64,000 nt of DNA from Pseudophaeomoniella oleicola (taxonomy: Eukaryota > Ascomycota > Eurotiomycetes > Phaeomoniellales > Phaeomoniellaceae): contig QWDQ01000006.1 in NCBI GenBank assembly GCA_003868215.1, positions 310,001 to 374,000 on the forward strand, given 5' to 3'. This document shows positions 53,912 to 63,835 of this stretch, one piece after another. The translations under genes and the position numbers were made by a program. Position 1 is the stretch's first letter; each line of letters opens with the position of its first letter. The notes beneath the pieces are model-generated. The model ran no database searches. It saw only the letters and a program-made list of their open reading frames with translations, and was not told the DNA's origin.

Positions 53912-54399
53912 ATGCCTGCTTTCCAGGCGAGGCCATTCCGCAAAACGCTCTCTGCTGATTCCTCTAAACTTTCTTGGTCTGAAAGACTTGGTGCTCGTTA
54001 TCGAACTTCGCTCAATAAGCATCCATTCCTCCTTTTCGGTCTTCCATTTATCAGCATTATAGTAGCGTCCTCATTCCTTCTCACTCCGGCTACCGCTCTG
54101 CGCTACGAACTCCACGATAGGAAGCATACCGAGCTTTCCAAAAGCGAGGCAATGGAGCTTGGCCTGAAGTCCGAAGGCGTGAATTACAACCCGAGGCGGA
54201 GAGTTATTGATCCTGCTCGTGCCAAAGAGCTGGAAAGAGAAGAGTACTATGTAGGTTCATCCCGATTGTTTGAACACAGCTTCCACATTTAAACACATCG
54301 CTAATACATGTCTCATAGCGCTTAATGGCCAAAGACATTGATACGTGGGAACAAAAGAGAGTTGAGAGGTTCAAAGGAGAGCCTGATGGTCGGCTATAG
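53912..54399 (+). CDS. COX16: Cytochrome c oxidase assembly protein Cox16
   Basis: Predicted 139 residues. Exons 53912-54250 and 54319-54399; the 68-bp intron (donor GTAGGT, acceptor CATAG) joins ELEREEYY to RLMAKDIDTWEQKRVERFKG. Features: short N-terminal presequence-like stretch, GARYRTSLNKHPFLLFGLPFISIIVASSFLL with one membrane span, then LRYELHDRK and EGVNYNPRRRVIDPARAKELEREEYYRLM. This matches Cox16, a single-span inner-membrane protein needed for cytochrome oxidase assembly. Its stop lies only 94 bp from the facing stop of the next gene. Confidence 0.94.
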
Positions 54400-54493
54400 T
54401 TATGTCACATTCAAGGCTAGGAAGACAACTACTCATTTCACACCTCACCCCCGGATGCATAACCCATCTCCATTGTGCCCTTCCACCCGCGAC

Positions 54494-55924
54494 TTAGAAG
54501 AATTCAGCATCTGGTAGAGCCTTGTCATTGGCATGTCCGGCGCTTGCTTCGAATCGCACTCGTCTTGTTGGGCGCTCCTCTCGATCCTCTACTATTTCGA
54601 TCCGATTCCTCTTATTGGAATGTTCCTCCATACCATTACCACCGAAAAACCACTCGGTTCGTGGAACACGAAGAGGGCTGGGGTGATACCGCGGTCTTCG
54701 GGAGTGCGATAGAGGCGGTGATGGTGTGCGCGATAGATTTCTGCGGTGACGTGTGCTTTTCCAGTCCACGTTCTCCGGGGTTGAACTCCGTGTTGGGTGG
54801 TCACCATCCGGGATAAAGTCAGAGGGACTTGGACACCTGCGCCACGGTATAATAGGACGACGGCGGTTTCTTCTAGTATGGCTGATGGCAAAAGGTCTTG
54901 ATGGTGGAGGCCGGGGAGAGGAGGGCGGCATGCAGTCGACCGGGCGAGGGGAAGAGATGACTGGAGAGCGATTTCGGTACGCATCTTGTCTATTTCCCGG
55001 TGGCGGTGGAGCTGGTGGCGGCGGCGGGCCTGGTAGAGGAGGGCCATGGTGGTCCAGATCTAGTCCAGAAGGATCGAAACCGAAATTGGATCTTGCACTC
55101 AAGTCTGCGTGATACGGATGGCGTGGCCAGGTTTTATGTGATCTTCGTATCCTAGGAGCTGCCCAGTCGTTCAGTGCATCGAAAACGTCAACCTCATCCT
55201 CATCTTCGACGATGGTAGGTGAGATGGCTCGTTGCCCGCGCAATCTCGGATGCCTTGGACGAGGGGTGGGCGATTCGAGAGAAGGATGCTGAAGGCTGTC
55301 GACATCAATGATCGCTGGCGGTTGAGATTCGTCAATTCTATCAGGATCCAGGCGTTCTTTGCCACTTGCTTTAAGCTCATGCTCGTTGATCCCGCGCGCC
55401 TCCATAAACGTCCCCAAAGCCACAGGTTTATCGGCGTGTTCCAATTTGGTGAGAATCATCTCGATTTCTAGCTCCGCTCTCTTCCGAGCTTGCGTTTCTT
55501 CGAATGCTTCAGCTCCAGCAGCGCCAACAGCCTTGGCCATGTTTATTTGCCGTTGCTGTGCTACCTCAGCGGCATGTTTGTGTTTTGCAGCAGCATCCCG
55601 AGCTTCCTGCAAACGGGTCATGATACATTGTCTCCAAGAGCCTCCGGGTTGCAAATCATCGACACCGCGCTCCCCTGTCTCTGATTGCTTGTTGGTCGCA
55701 TTTTCCAAAGTGGCTTGAGGGCCTGAAGATTTGGTGCCGTTGCGGGAAGAGGGCGAAGATTGTCTCAGCGTGGAGTCCGAACTGCCATTAGCTGCTTGGA
55801 TGCTTTCTGGTTCTTCAACAACAAATTCTCGTACGGAATGTACTTCTGGGAAGACAACATTTGGCAGGATCCCAGCGTCGTTCGGCTGTACCCGTGGATA
55901 AGCCATCGTATGGGAGGTTGTCAT
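54494..55924 (-). CDS. Hypothetical protein, 476 residues, mostly disordered
   Basis: Uninterrupted frame from MTTSHTMAYPRVQPNDAG. About residues 95-165 form a likely coiled coil with Ala-rich heptads (LQEARDAAAKHKHAAEVAQQ, ETQARKRAELEIEMIL). The rest is disordered: acidic VEDEDEVDVFDALNDW, a polyproline run (PGPPPPPAPPPPG), then Arg, Ser and Pro-rich sequence with RS/SP dipeptides. A Gly/Arg cluster near ERPTRRVRFE could be a nuclear signal. No enzyme motif. Long conceptual ORFs antisense to it (for example 54753-55112 plus) are compositional shadows. Composition suggests a nuclear or RNA-linked scaffold, but this is inference only. Confidence 0.6.
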   Translation of the reverse strand: MTTSHTMAYPRVQPNDAGILPNVVFPEVHSVREFVVEEPESIQAANGSSDSTLRQSSPSSRNGTKSSGPQATLENATNKQSETGERGVDDLQPGGSWRQCIMTRLQEARDAAAKHKHAAEVAQQRQINMAKAVGAAGAEAFEETQARKRAELEIEMILTKLEHADKPVALGTFMEARGINEHELKASGKERLDPDRIDESQPPAIIDVDSLQHPSLESPTPRPRHPRLRGQRAISPTIVEDEDEVDVFDALNDWAAPRIRRSHKTWPRHPYHADLSARSNFGFDPSGLDLDHHGPPLPGPPPPPAPPPPGNRQDAYRNRSPVISSPRPVDCMPPSSPRPPPSRPFAISHTRRNRRRPIIPWRRCPSPSDFIPDGDHPTRSSTPENVDWKSTRHRRNLSRTPSPPLSHSRRPRYHPSPLRVPRTEWFFGGNGMEEHSNKRNRIEIVEDREERPTRRVRFEASAGHANDKALPDAEFF

Positions 55925-57195
55925 TGTGTATAAGGGGTAGAAGGGTTAGCTACAATAAGCAATTCCGAATTCTGTCTTGAGCAAGGATCTAGAGTGTAAT
56001 TCCTAGCACCGGAATTGCATGAGATGGGGATGAAGTGGAAGGCAAGATGACCGATGGCGTGTTTATAATAGAATCGAAAATCTCAGTACCCCTCAATCCA
56101 CCCTCCTCGCCTCACTTTGTGCGGCTGACGAAAAGTGCTGGCCACCATCCTATCGACATGATTGATGCATATGTATTCATCAGGCGCATTGATGGGCTGC
56201 CTGGCCCTCACTGTACTCCTCTCCCCTCCCTTTCGCTCTGTTGCATTGCAATTCGTGATCAGCACTTCTCCGATAAGGCAGCCAATCACATGACAGGGTG
56301 GCACTCTTAGGCTATCATATTCCTTTCCTCAAGTTTGCGCCAGCAAAGCATGCAGGTTACCGGAAGGCCTCTATTCGTCAGGAGGAACAGAGGAACATAC
56401 GCATACGGGAAGCTGCAGATTTTCAGGCCGTCATCACATGTGAACTCTGGTTGGTAGCCGTTTCCCCGACCCCATCGCAAGGACCAATGAATTGGTTCAT
56501 GAAGGATGCCGAATAGATAGCAGCAGAATGGACCTTTCCCACCAGAGCAATTGTTACATTAGGTTGGTGGCTGAAATCCGATGATGAGTTTGTTCCTCCC
56601 TCGCTTGCGTTATGGTCTCTTTCGTCGTGAGATGACATCAAGAGGGAGCATCTGAGGGGCGATGATATTAGAAAGACTACACCACTCTTCAGTTTTCTGT
56701 ATCTGGGCTCACTTGACATGGTCGACCAGCAGCCGAATCGGATAGATTCCTGACTCTACGAGGCTGTCGCAGGCACCGCATATTCAAGCAATGACTGACT
56801 TATTGTATACAAAATAATTAGTAGCTGATAAGAGCCGAAGAGATGTGGGGTTACGGTTCACTTGACCGAGGCTTTCTCTTCCCCAGTCGTTCGTCGGCAA
56901 CATCCTTTCTCCTGATCCCACCTCCACTCACCGCATGGATTGATGTCTGATAAGTCTGCTATGTAGGTACCTTATGTACTCGATGATATTCACCTCGTTG
57001 TATTGCCGATTTGTGAAGTCCTTGAATACCGACCCCGCCTTCTCCTCGAGCGGTGCATGTTTCGGTGTGCTCGTAGCAGTGACTGAATATCTGAATACCG
57101 AGCACAGCTTCTCTTCGCATTATGGGAAATATCATATCTGGTGCATGATGTCCTCCTGACTCCTTCATGTTTTCCCTTCGTCACTTCCTGTCCTC
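55925..57195. other. Intergenic, about 1.3 kb, upstream of oxygenase gene
   Basis: Divergent interval between the disordered-protein gene and the oxygenase gene. Short open frames on both strands show no domain or believable start context. Nothing else recognised. Confidence 0.4.
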
Positions 57196-58287
57196 ATGTT
57201 TTCTTCCTTCACCTTCAGATCTCTCCGTTCTCATCCATCAGCAGCGTATCAATCTTACTCTCTTACATTTTCACGTCGGTTTGCTCCCACGTCTCGTCGA
57301 TCACTTCTGCCCACCATGAAGGTCCCCCCGTTTCCTGATGTTCCTACCGCACCTATCGCCTCCGTGACATACGCCAATCTCGAGGCTGATGCCGCAAAGG
57401 TTTACGAGGCATGCAGTACAGATGGCTTTTTCTACCTTGATCTTACTGGACATCCTATGGCAGGAGAAGCAGAGAAGCTCCATGAGCTAGCCATCAAGGC
57501 ATTTGATCGGCCTATGGAGGAAAAAACAGAATATTCACTTGTGAAAGGCCAGTCGCTGGCTGGCTACAAACCAAGCGGCACACGGAAGCAGACCGATAGT
57601 ACACTCCGGCCAGATACCACAGAGTTCTTCAATATTTACACCGATCATGCACATGAATTTGCAGAAAGCAGAGATTATCCCTCAGATCTCAAGGAATCAA
57701 ATGCGTGGTCATTGATCCAGAACTTTACGCGCAATGGTCACCAGTTGGGAAATGAGGTACTTTCAGTACTTGCGAAGCAACTTGGCCTTGCGCCATCTGA
57801 ATTTGAATCGCGCAACGCCTTCGGTAATCCTTCCGGCAGCCATGTACGATTGACTCACAAATTCCCCTATGAAGGCGAAGATTCGATCGGGTTGCCCTCC
57901 CACACCGATTTCGGAAGTATCACTATTCTTTTCAACTGGCTCGGCGGGCTTCAAATACAACATCGAGGAGAATGGAAGTACATCAAACCGCTCGACAACC
58001 ATGCTATCATCAACCTTGGAGATGCCACGGTGCGATTCACCAACGGTGCTCTTCTCTCCGCCAAACACAGGGTAGTCCCGGCACCCGGCGAGCAGGCGAC
58101 TGTCGACAGATACAGCATCGTGTACTTCATCAGACCCGGCGACGACGTCCCCATGAAACCCATCGACAAGTTCTTGACGGAGGATGGGACTTGGAAGAAG
58201 GTTGCTGGAAAGTTTCAGGAAGATGGCAGTCAAATCTTGACAGCTGGGACATGGATGAAAGAGAGACAGAAACAATTGGGAAATTGA
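57196..58287 (+). CDS. 2-oxoglutarate/Fe(II)-dependent oxygenase (isopenicillin N synthase-like)
   Basis: Single exon, 363 residues, or 323 if translation starts at M41 (57316, MKVPPFPDVPTAPI). The first 40 residues are Ser/Arg/Phe-rich like a mitochondrial presequence, so both starts are possible. The N-terminal DIOX_N part has VYEACSTDGFFYLDLTGHP and PMEEKTEYS...LAGYKPSGTRK. The double-stranded beta-helix core supplies the iron ligands H236 and D238 (LPSHTDFGSITILF) and H291 (SAKHRVVPAPGE), and R305 with S307 (DRYSIVYFIRPGDD) to bind 2-oxoglutarate. All key residues are intact, so it should be active. Substrate unknown; relatives range from plant hormone and secondary-metabolite oxidases to thymine dioxygenases. 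No biosynthetic partner genes are adjacent. Confidence 0.88.
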   Translation: MFSSFTFRSLRSHPSAAYQSYSLTFSRRFAPTSRRSLLPTMKVPPFPDVPTAPIASVTYANLEADAAKVYEACSTDGFFYLDLTGHPMAGEAEKLHELAIKAFDRPMEEKTEYSLVKGQSLAGYKPSGTRKQTDSTLRPDTTEFFNIYTDHAHEFAESRDYPSDLKESNAWSLIQNFTRNGHQLGNEVLSVLAKQLGLAPSEFESRNAFGNPSGSHVRLTHKFPYEGEDSIGLPSHTDFGSITILFNWLGGLQIQHRGEWKYIKPLDNHAIINLGDATVRFTNGALLSAKHRVVPAPGEQATVDRYSIVYFIRPGDDVPMKPIDKFLTEDGTWKKVAGKFQEDGSQILTAGTWMKERQKQLGN

Positions 58288-58465
58288 GAGATTGTTGCTA
58301 TGATGGGAAAATGAAAGAGGAGCCAATTGGTTGAGATCAACCCATGTAGTACCTAGCAGCAGTAGTAGTACATTGTACTTTACATACGCTACAGCCACGC
58401 AATATTCTATCATCTGTCTCTTTCTCTTCCGAAAACATTCCATCCAAAGATCCCGATATTTTGAC

Positions 58466-60934
58466 TTAGGTAGATTTCCCAGTCGCTCTATTCATCGGAC
58501 CCCAATGAGGCATATTGATCTGATATCTCACCAATTTCTCTTTGTTTTCTTTGCCGAGCTTTTCGTTGAAGGTGATTTTGAGTGTCGAGGGGGTCTTTTC
58601 GGTAGGTGGTTCGGGATTTGTTGAGGGAAGAGGGGAGGTGGTGTCATTGCCGTTGCCGGTAGTTGATGGTGGTAGTCGCTCCTCGGAGGTTGAGGGTGGT
58701 GGTGGTAAGTCTTGGAGACGGAACATGCCGGCTTCCAATTCGGATTTGAGGGAGTCGATTGAGGATACTTTGCTCAGGCGTTGGATGAGGTCGTCTTTGT
58801 AGGATTGGAGTTTAGCGCTGTCCGAGCCTCTGACCCGCTTCATGATTTCGTAGCCCGCTGTGCCTTCTTTGAGGACGCCGTCTTTGATCGGTGAGTGTTG
58901 TCGAACCCATTCTCTGAAGATCTCCCAGATCACTGTCCAGGGTGCGTTCGTTTTGAAACTTCCGGGTTTGCAATGCGAGCGAGTAACGTGGTAGCCGAGA
59001 GATATAAAAGCAGATCTCAGATTGGCTTCTGAGGGAGTGATAGTATGCAAGATCTTCGCCGAGTACGTAGGGATGAAGAAGAAGGGCATTGGATCTTCGG
59101 CATTGACTGGCGCTCGGGGTATCACTGCTGAAGATGGTTCAACAGCTTTCGTCTCGCCCTCTCCTTTCTCAGAGACGTTCTTTATTTTGGTCGACATATC
59201 TTCTTCGATGGCTGTCTTGAGCATGCCTTCGATTCTGTCGACCGTTCCATATACTTTTCGGTCGAGAGACGGAAGCTTAGCAAGAATTGCCTTGATGAAG
59301 TACGGGTTGTGTAGAGGTCCTGCCCACATCGGCCCTGCAACATGTGTTTTGAACCCACAGTGTTCGCAACGAGGCGCTGCGGAAGGCCCTTGAGCATATG
59401 TGAACTTGTAGTACCGATCACCGTTTTTGGCTTCCTGGGCTATGTTTCTGCCTATTTTCTGTACAGTCCACGCGCCGCAGCCGGAGTCGCAATTGTAGGT
59501 AAGCATTGACGTGCCCGAGAGAAGTTTTACTTCGTTTGGACGCTTGTGAATTCTGACAAAGAGTCTTGCATAAAAGTCTATTGACAAGGAGAGTAGTGGT
59601 TCAATGGCAATACCATACTTGGCGGCCGATAGAGAGATCGCATGGAGAATTAGTCTCAATCCTGCTTCGTGGGAGTGCACGCCTTTCATGGTAGTGCCAG
59701 CATACAAAGAGTACGCCTTTTCAGGGTAGCCATTGGAAGCAAACACCCCAGCATCTGTACACGTGACACAGAGTAGGCCACCGTCCTGCAGAGCCTGTAT
59801 AGCTGAATCAAAGAAGGGAGCAGCTGTACCATATGGATCCAAATCGACAACGTCGAACCGATGTACGTAACTATCGTCGCGCGTCGAACTCTCGTTTCCG
59901 ACCTTACTATACATGAACGCACGTGCATCATCCAGATTCGCAGTCACCACGTCTTCCACTCCATTGAATTTGACATTGGTCTCGATTGCACTAACAGCTT
60001 CGGGAAGCAGGTCGTTGGCAACAATCCTCGTCGCAAAAGGAATTTCTTTGGCATAACGAAGAGCGCGCAATCCTGTTGCTGAGAGAGCATCTAAGATGGT
60101 ATATCGAGATGCAGATCCCGATTGACCAGTTGACTGACGACCGTGGGTACCCTCCTGTTTTGTCGTGACTTCGATGTCGGTCTGGCTTTCTGAGCCTCCA
60201 TTTACAATGATGTCAGCAGTCCGCGGATCAGAGTCTTCCACACGCAACTTCTTACTCGGTCCTTGTCCAGCTATGCCGTTGACGGCGCCTCCCTCTAGCG
60301 ATTCTTCTAGCTTCCTCTTGTTCGCACTCTCAGCCGATACCTTTCCCGCAAGTGTTGCGTCCTTAGTCCCAGCATCAACGGTAATAGCTTCAGATTGCGC
60401 TGCGACCGGTATTCTTTTTGCATCCCTCTGCTTCTTTGCACCTTTTGATCTCTTTTGGGTCCTGCTAGCCTTCTCGACGAGAGCCCCTTCACCATGTGCT
60501 AGTATCGCAAGGATTGTCAGGTCACGGTTGAACTGCTGGATTTTATTGTAGAAAACAGTTTGCACGCCGACATTGTTGTTATTGTTTCTCGAGGTCTTGT
60601 GCGCGGGTCCAGGAGACTCAGTTTCACGGAAGGGGGTGAGGATTCTCGCGCGGCCCTCAGTTATGGCTGTGTATCTCTTTCCCCCAAATTCCACTGTCTC
60701 GCTCAAAACCTCCCCCATGTTTGGGATTCGACGTACTGGCGAAGTGAAGTTGCTATTGAAAAAGTTGCCGGAGATCCTGCGATCTGAATAGAAGTATCTC
60801 AACCCATAGAGCTTGAAAGTCGGTGGTAGAGATACGGAACAACTTAACAGAGGTCGTACCCCGATACTACTGGTGTGTACAAGAAGTCTCATGGAGCCAT
60901 GATTTGTATCTGCATTTGCATCTGTATACGGCAT
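58466..60934 (-). CDS. TRM1: tRNA (guanine26-N2)-dimethyltransferase Trm1
   Basis: Intronless frame of 822 residues. Uses S-adenosylmethionine to make m2,2G at position 26 of tRNAs. Motifs: EGRARILTP and VFYNKIQQFNRDLTILAI at the start of the core; the SAM loop ILDALSATGLRALRYAKEI; the catalytic DLDPYGTAAPFFDSAIQAL; CTDAGVFASNGYPEKAYSLYAG; and a Cys cluster (CDSGCGAWT, CEHCGF) likely binding zinc. A charged insert of about 130 residues splits the N-terminal part. Possible starts: 60934, 60892 (MRLLVHTSSIG, followed by a basic presequence-like stretch) and 60718 (MGEVLSETVEFGGKRY, close to the core). Yeast TRM1 makes mitochondrial and nuclear forms from alternative starts. Confidence 0.95.
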   Translation of the reverse strand: MPYTDANADTNHGSMRLLVHTSSIGVRPLLSCSVSLPPTFKLYGLRYFYSDRRISGNFFNSNFTSPVRRIPNMGEVLSETVEFGGKRYTAITEGRARILTPFRETESPGPAHKTSRNNNNNVGVQTVFYNKIQQFNRDLTILAILAHGEGALVEKASRTQKRSKGAKKQRDAKRIPVAAQSEAITVDAGTKDATLAGKVSAESANKRKLEESLEGGAVNGIAGQGPSKKLRVEDSDPRTADIIVNGGSESQTDIEVTTKQEGTHGRQSTGQSGSASRYTILDALSATGLRALRYAKEIPFATRIVANDLLPEAVSAIETNVKFNGVEDVVTANLDDARAFMYSKVGNESSTRDDSYVHRFDVVDLDPYGTAAPFFDSAIQALQDGGLLCVTCTDAGVFASNGYPEKAYSLYAGTTMKGVHSHEAGLRLILHAISLSAAKYGIAIEPLLSLSIDFYARLFVRIHKRPNEVKLLSGTSMLTYNCDSGCGAWTVQKIGRNIAQEAKNGDRYYKFTYAQGPSAAPRCEHCGFKTHVAGPMWAGPLHNPYFIKAILAKLPSLDRKVYGTVDRIEGMLKTAIEEDMSTKIKNVSEKGEGETKAVEPSSAVIPRAPVNAEDPMPFFFIPTYSAKILHTITPSEANLRSAFISLGYHVTRSHCKPGSFKTNAPWTVIWEIFREWVRQHSPIKDGVLKEGTAGYEIMKRVRGSDSAKLQSYKDDLIQRLSKVSSIDSLKSELEAGMFRLQDLPPPPSTSEERLPPSTTGNGNDTTSPLPSTNPEPPTEKTPSTLKITFNEKLGKENKEKLVRYQINMPHWGPMNRATGKST

Positions 60935-61265
60935 GATGATTATTTTTTTGGTACAATGCTATCGATGCCAAGCTTTCATCAAAGCTGCCCCCATTCCCCC
61001 GCCATCTCATCCGCAGCGGAGCTCACATCTGCTATTAGACACAATCGAGAGCACTCAAGCTGTTGCATATGGCCTAAGAGCATGCGAATTGATATCGAGA
61101 TCTACTAGAGAACTGAGAACTTTTTGATTCTGTCGTTCGGGTCATTGGATTGTTCAACCCTCCTCCAGTTGCAGTTTGCTGTGTCATAATATATTTCACT
61201 TTCACCTATGCTACTAGATGATTTGTCCTGCAATGCGTATCTGCTTTCTATGATGATATCTTACC
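60935..61265. promoter_or_regulatory. Divergent promoter region, TRM1 / HET gene
   Basis: 331 bp between outward-facing start codons. No specific motif claimed. Confidence 0.4.
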
Positions 61266-63408
61266 ATGAGCACTGTTCCTCACAGTACTCAACACCAATC
61301 TCTTGTTGAACCTCATCAATTATGTGTACCTTGCAGAGAATTCTGCTCTGCCTCTGAACTACTGCGTACCCTCCCAGGGTTTTACCGACAGTGGGAGGAA
61401 GAACAAACAGCAGGGAAACAGATAACTATAAGACCAGAGCGTCAAGAATCATTTCTGCTTCACACACACACAGACTTGCGAACCTGCTTCTTGGAACATC
61501 AATGTCACCTGTGTTCAATCCTATGGACGGAACTGAAGTCAGTCGCAGGATACGACCCTCTAGAAGAGCTTCGACGTCATGAGCAGGATGGAACTCGTTT
61601 AGAGGTGATACTTCAGGGCGGTGGAAGGCTCTGCGTCAACTACTGCCTCCTGATGTTTCAAATTGGCGAAAAGAAAGCACACTCGTCTCTACAAGTTCTT
61701 ATGTCCGCAGGTAACAATAAGGAACCAACTCTTAGAAATAAGTGGCTACTAACGCATAAGAGAAGAACCTTACGCAGCACCTGTGAATATTCAATTTGAC
61801 GCGCAGGTGGCCCTTTATACGGGCTCGGAAGAAACACTATTCCTTGCTCGGAAGTGGTTGAATGACTGCATCGCCAAACATGACAGTTGCGGTGATGGTC
61901 GGCTTAGCACCGTATGGGATAGGAGATTACCCAGAAGGCTTATTGACATTGGCCAAGGACTCTCAGGAACTCGACCGCCACGTGTAATTGACACTGACAG
62001 CCTGGAACCTAAAACAGCATACCTCACTCTCAGTCACTCATGGGGAGACGGTATGCTCCTCAGACTCACATCGGCAAACATGGCTGAGCTCTATTCGACA
62101 ATACCAACGGAGAGTTTGAGCCAGACCCACCGCGATGCATTGGCTATAACGCGCCGCCTAGGATATCGATATGTCTGGATTGACTCTATCTGCATCATTC
62201 AAGATTCTAGTGATGACTGGATGTCTCAATCATCTCAGATGGCATCGATATACGGCAATTCAACGTGCAACATCGCTGCGAGAGGCGGCCCACGACAAAC
62301 AGGCTGTTTCGTGTATCGTAATCCCCTCAGCCAGCGGCCTTGCAGACTGACCCACGCAGGCTCGGGTACGAGCTCGGTTTCTGGCGTTTATGCTCATCCT
62401 TATCACACGTCCAACTGGTCTGGCTTCCAGGAACACTATTATGTTGGTGTGCCTCTTCTTCGCCGGGCATGGGTTCAGCAAGAACGTATATTATCTCCGC
62501 GGATTCTTTACTTTGGAGGCTACGAAATCCACTGGGAATGCTGCTCGTTCCAAGCATCCGAGGTCTGGCCTAATGGCCCGCCAAGCGAAGATCACGGGTT
62601 TGACGAGGTATATCCTCTCAAAGCGGCATTCGAAGGCCTCATTACCCCGTTCGAGGATTGGGATAGAACTACTTTTCACGACTTTGTGTACGAGCTCTGG
62701 CATAAAGGTGTGGTTCAAGAATATACAGCAACAAATTTGACATTTGAGAAGGACAGGCTTGTCGCTTTAGCTGGTATTGCAGGTGTTGTTCAGAGAAGGA
62801 CAGGTATGACATACGTAGCCGGGTTATGGAAAGAGTTTCTCCCTATGGACCTCATGTGGTACAAAAGGGATGACCCAGTACCAGGACAAAAACATTTAGA
62901 ACCGATGCCGTGGAAAGCACCGACCTGGTCTTGGGCTTCCGTTGCGGGCAGAAAGCAATACGATCTCTCTTCTGTCCGGCACCCAGCGCATGAGAGCGTC
63001 CGTTATCTGTCACGGGTGGTTGATTGTACCCTTTCTCCCTTGAAAAGCACCATATCAGCTGTTCTAGGGGAGGTGTCAGGGGGTGTGATAACTCTCATGG
63101 GTATTCTAGCACCTATGGTGAGCTCGGTCGAAGACCTAGCCCATCAAAATCTTGGTGTAAGCGGAAAACAGGAGAAGCGGTTTAAACCTGATATCGATAT
63201 CGGGGATACTGCCATGGAACTCTTTTATTTCCTCATCATGAGGACAGGTGATAATGATGTCTCGTTTTCCAATAAGGGTCTTGTATTGGCCAGACAAGAG
63301 CAAGTAGGATACCAATATGTCCGAGTCGGTAGCTTCGCAATGTCATACCGGGCCGAGCTGGGATGTCTTTTTGACGGCCTCGACGAAGTCACGGTGAGAA
63401 TTGGCTGA
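61266..63408 (+). CDS. HET-domain protein (heterokaryon incompatibility family)
   Basis: Predicted 691 residues. Exons 61266-61710 and 61778-63408; the 67-bp intron has a textbook branch site (CTACTAAC) and joins QVLMSAA to PVNIQFDAQVALYTGSE. The N-terminal part has the Cys-rich LCVPCREFCSASELLR and CHLCSILW seen in many HET proteins. The HET domain follows: YLTLSHSWGDG, RLGYRYVWIDSICIIQDSSDDW, MASIYGNSTCNIAA, then PLLRRAWVQQERILSPRILYFG and PTWSWASVAGR. HET proteins trigger cell death when incompatible strains fuse, or act in other self/non-self responses, but most family members are untested. No STAND, WD40 or ankyrin partner domain is fused to it. The stop context (GTGAGA just before the end) leaves a small chance of a further 3' exon. 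Confidence 0.9.
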
Positions 63409-63835
63409 TTGTGGTATCTCGTCAGCGAAGACTTGGAAACCTGAAAGATTGGGGAACTTCAAGCAGGACTTCGAGTACATGTTGGTAGATTAAAGTACAA
63501 ATACATCCACGGATGTCGTCGACGTGGATTTGCCTCGGTGTTCATAAGGAAGCTCGTTGTGATCTAGGGATTGCTTGTCGTTGTGAGGGTCTTTTGAAGG
63601 GATTGAAAAAGACTACCATGCACACTTTGGTGGAAATTCATTGCTTGTAATGTATATTGCCCAAGATTACTGTGAACTCCTACTACGCACTTTAAAAGAG
63701 GTGGTCTGCTACGAAAAGAACTCGAAGATTGATAGCTATATGATATGATGTCGCAGTTCACGATGACCTTGGTCAATTGCATGTATCGTCATCAATTCCT
63801 CATATACCACCCAGTCCGACAAATAGTTTCAACCT
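63409..63835. other. Convergent interval, HET gene / partial gene
   Basis: 427 bp between facing stop codons. The minus-strand frame at 63564-63782 is featureless. Confidence 0.4.

Noticed and set aside
54753-55112. Gly-rich 119-codon plus frame
   Set aside because: Antisense of the polyproline/Arg-rich exon of the disordered protein gene; composition explains it.
57196-63408. Secondary-metabolite cluster around the oxygenase and HET gene
   Set aside because: No synthase, P450, transporter or pathway regulator is adjacent; the neighbour between them is TRM1, a housekeeping gene.
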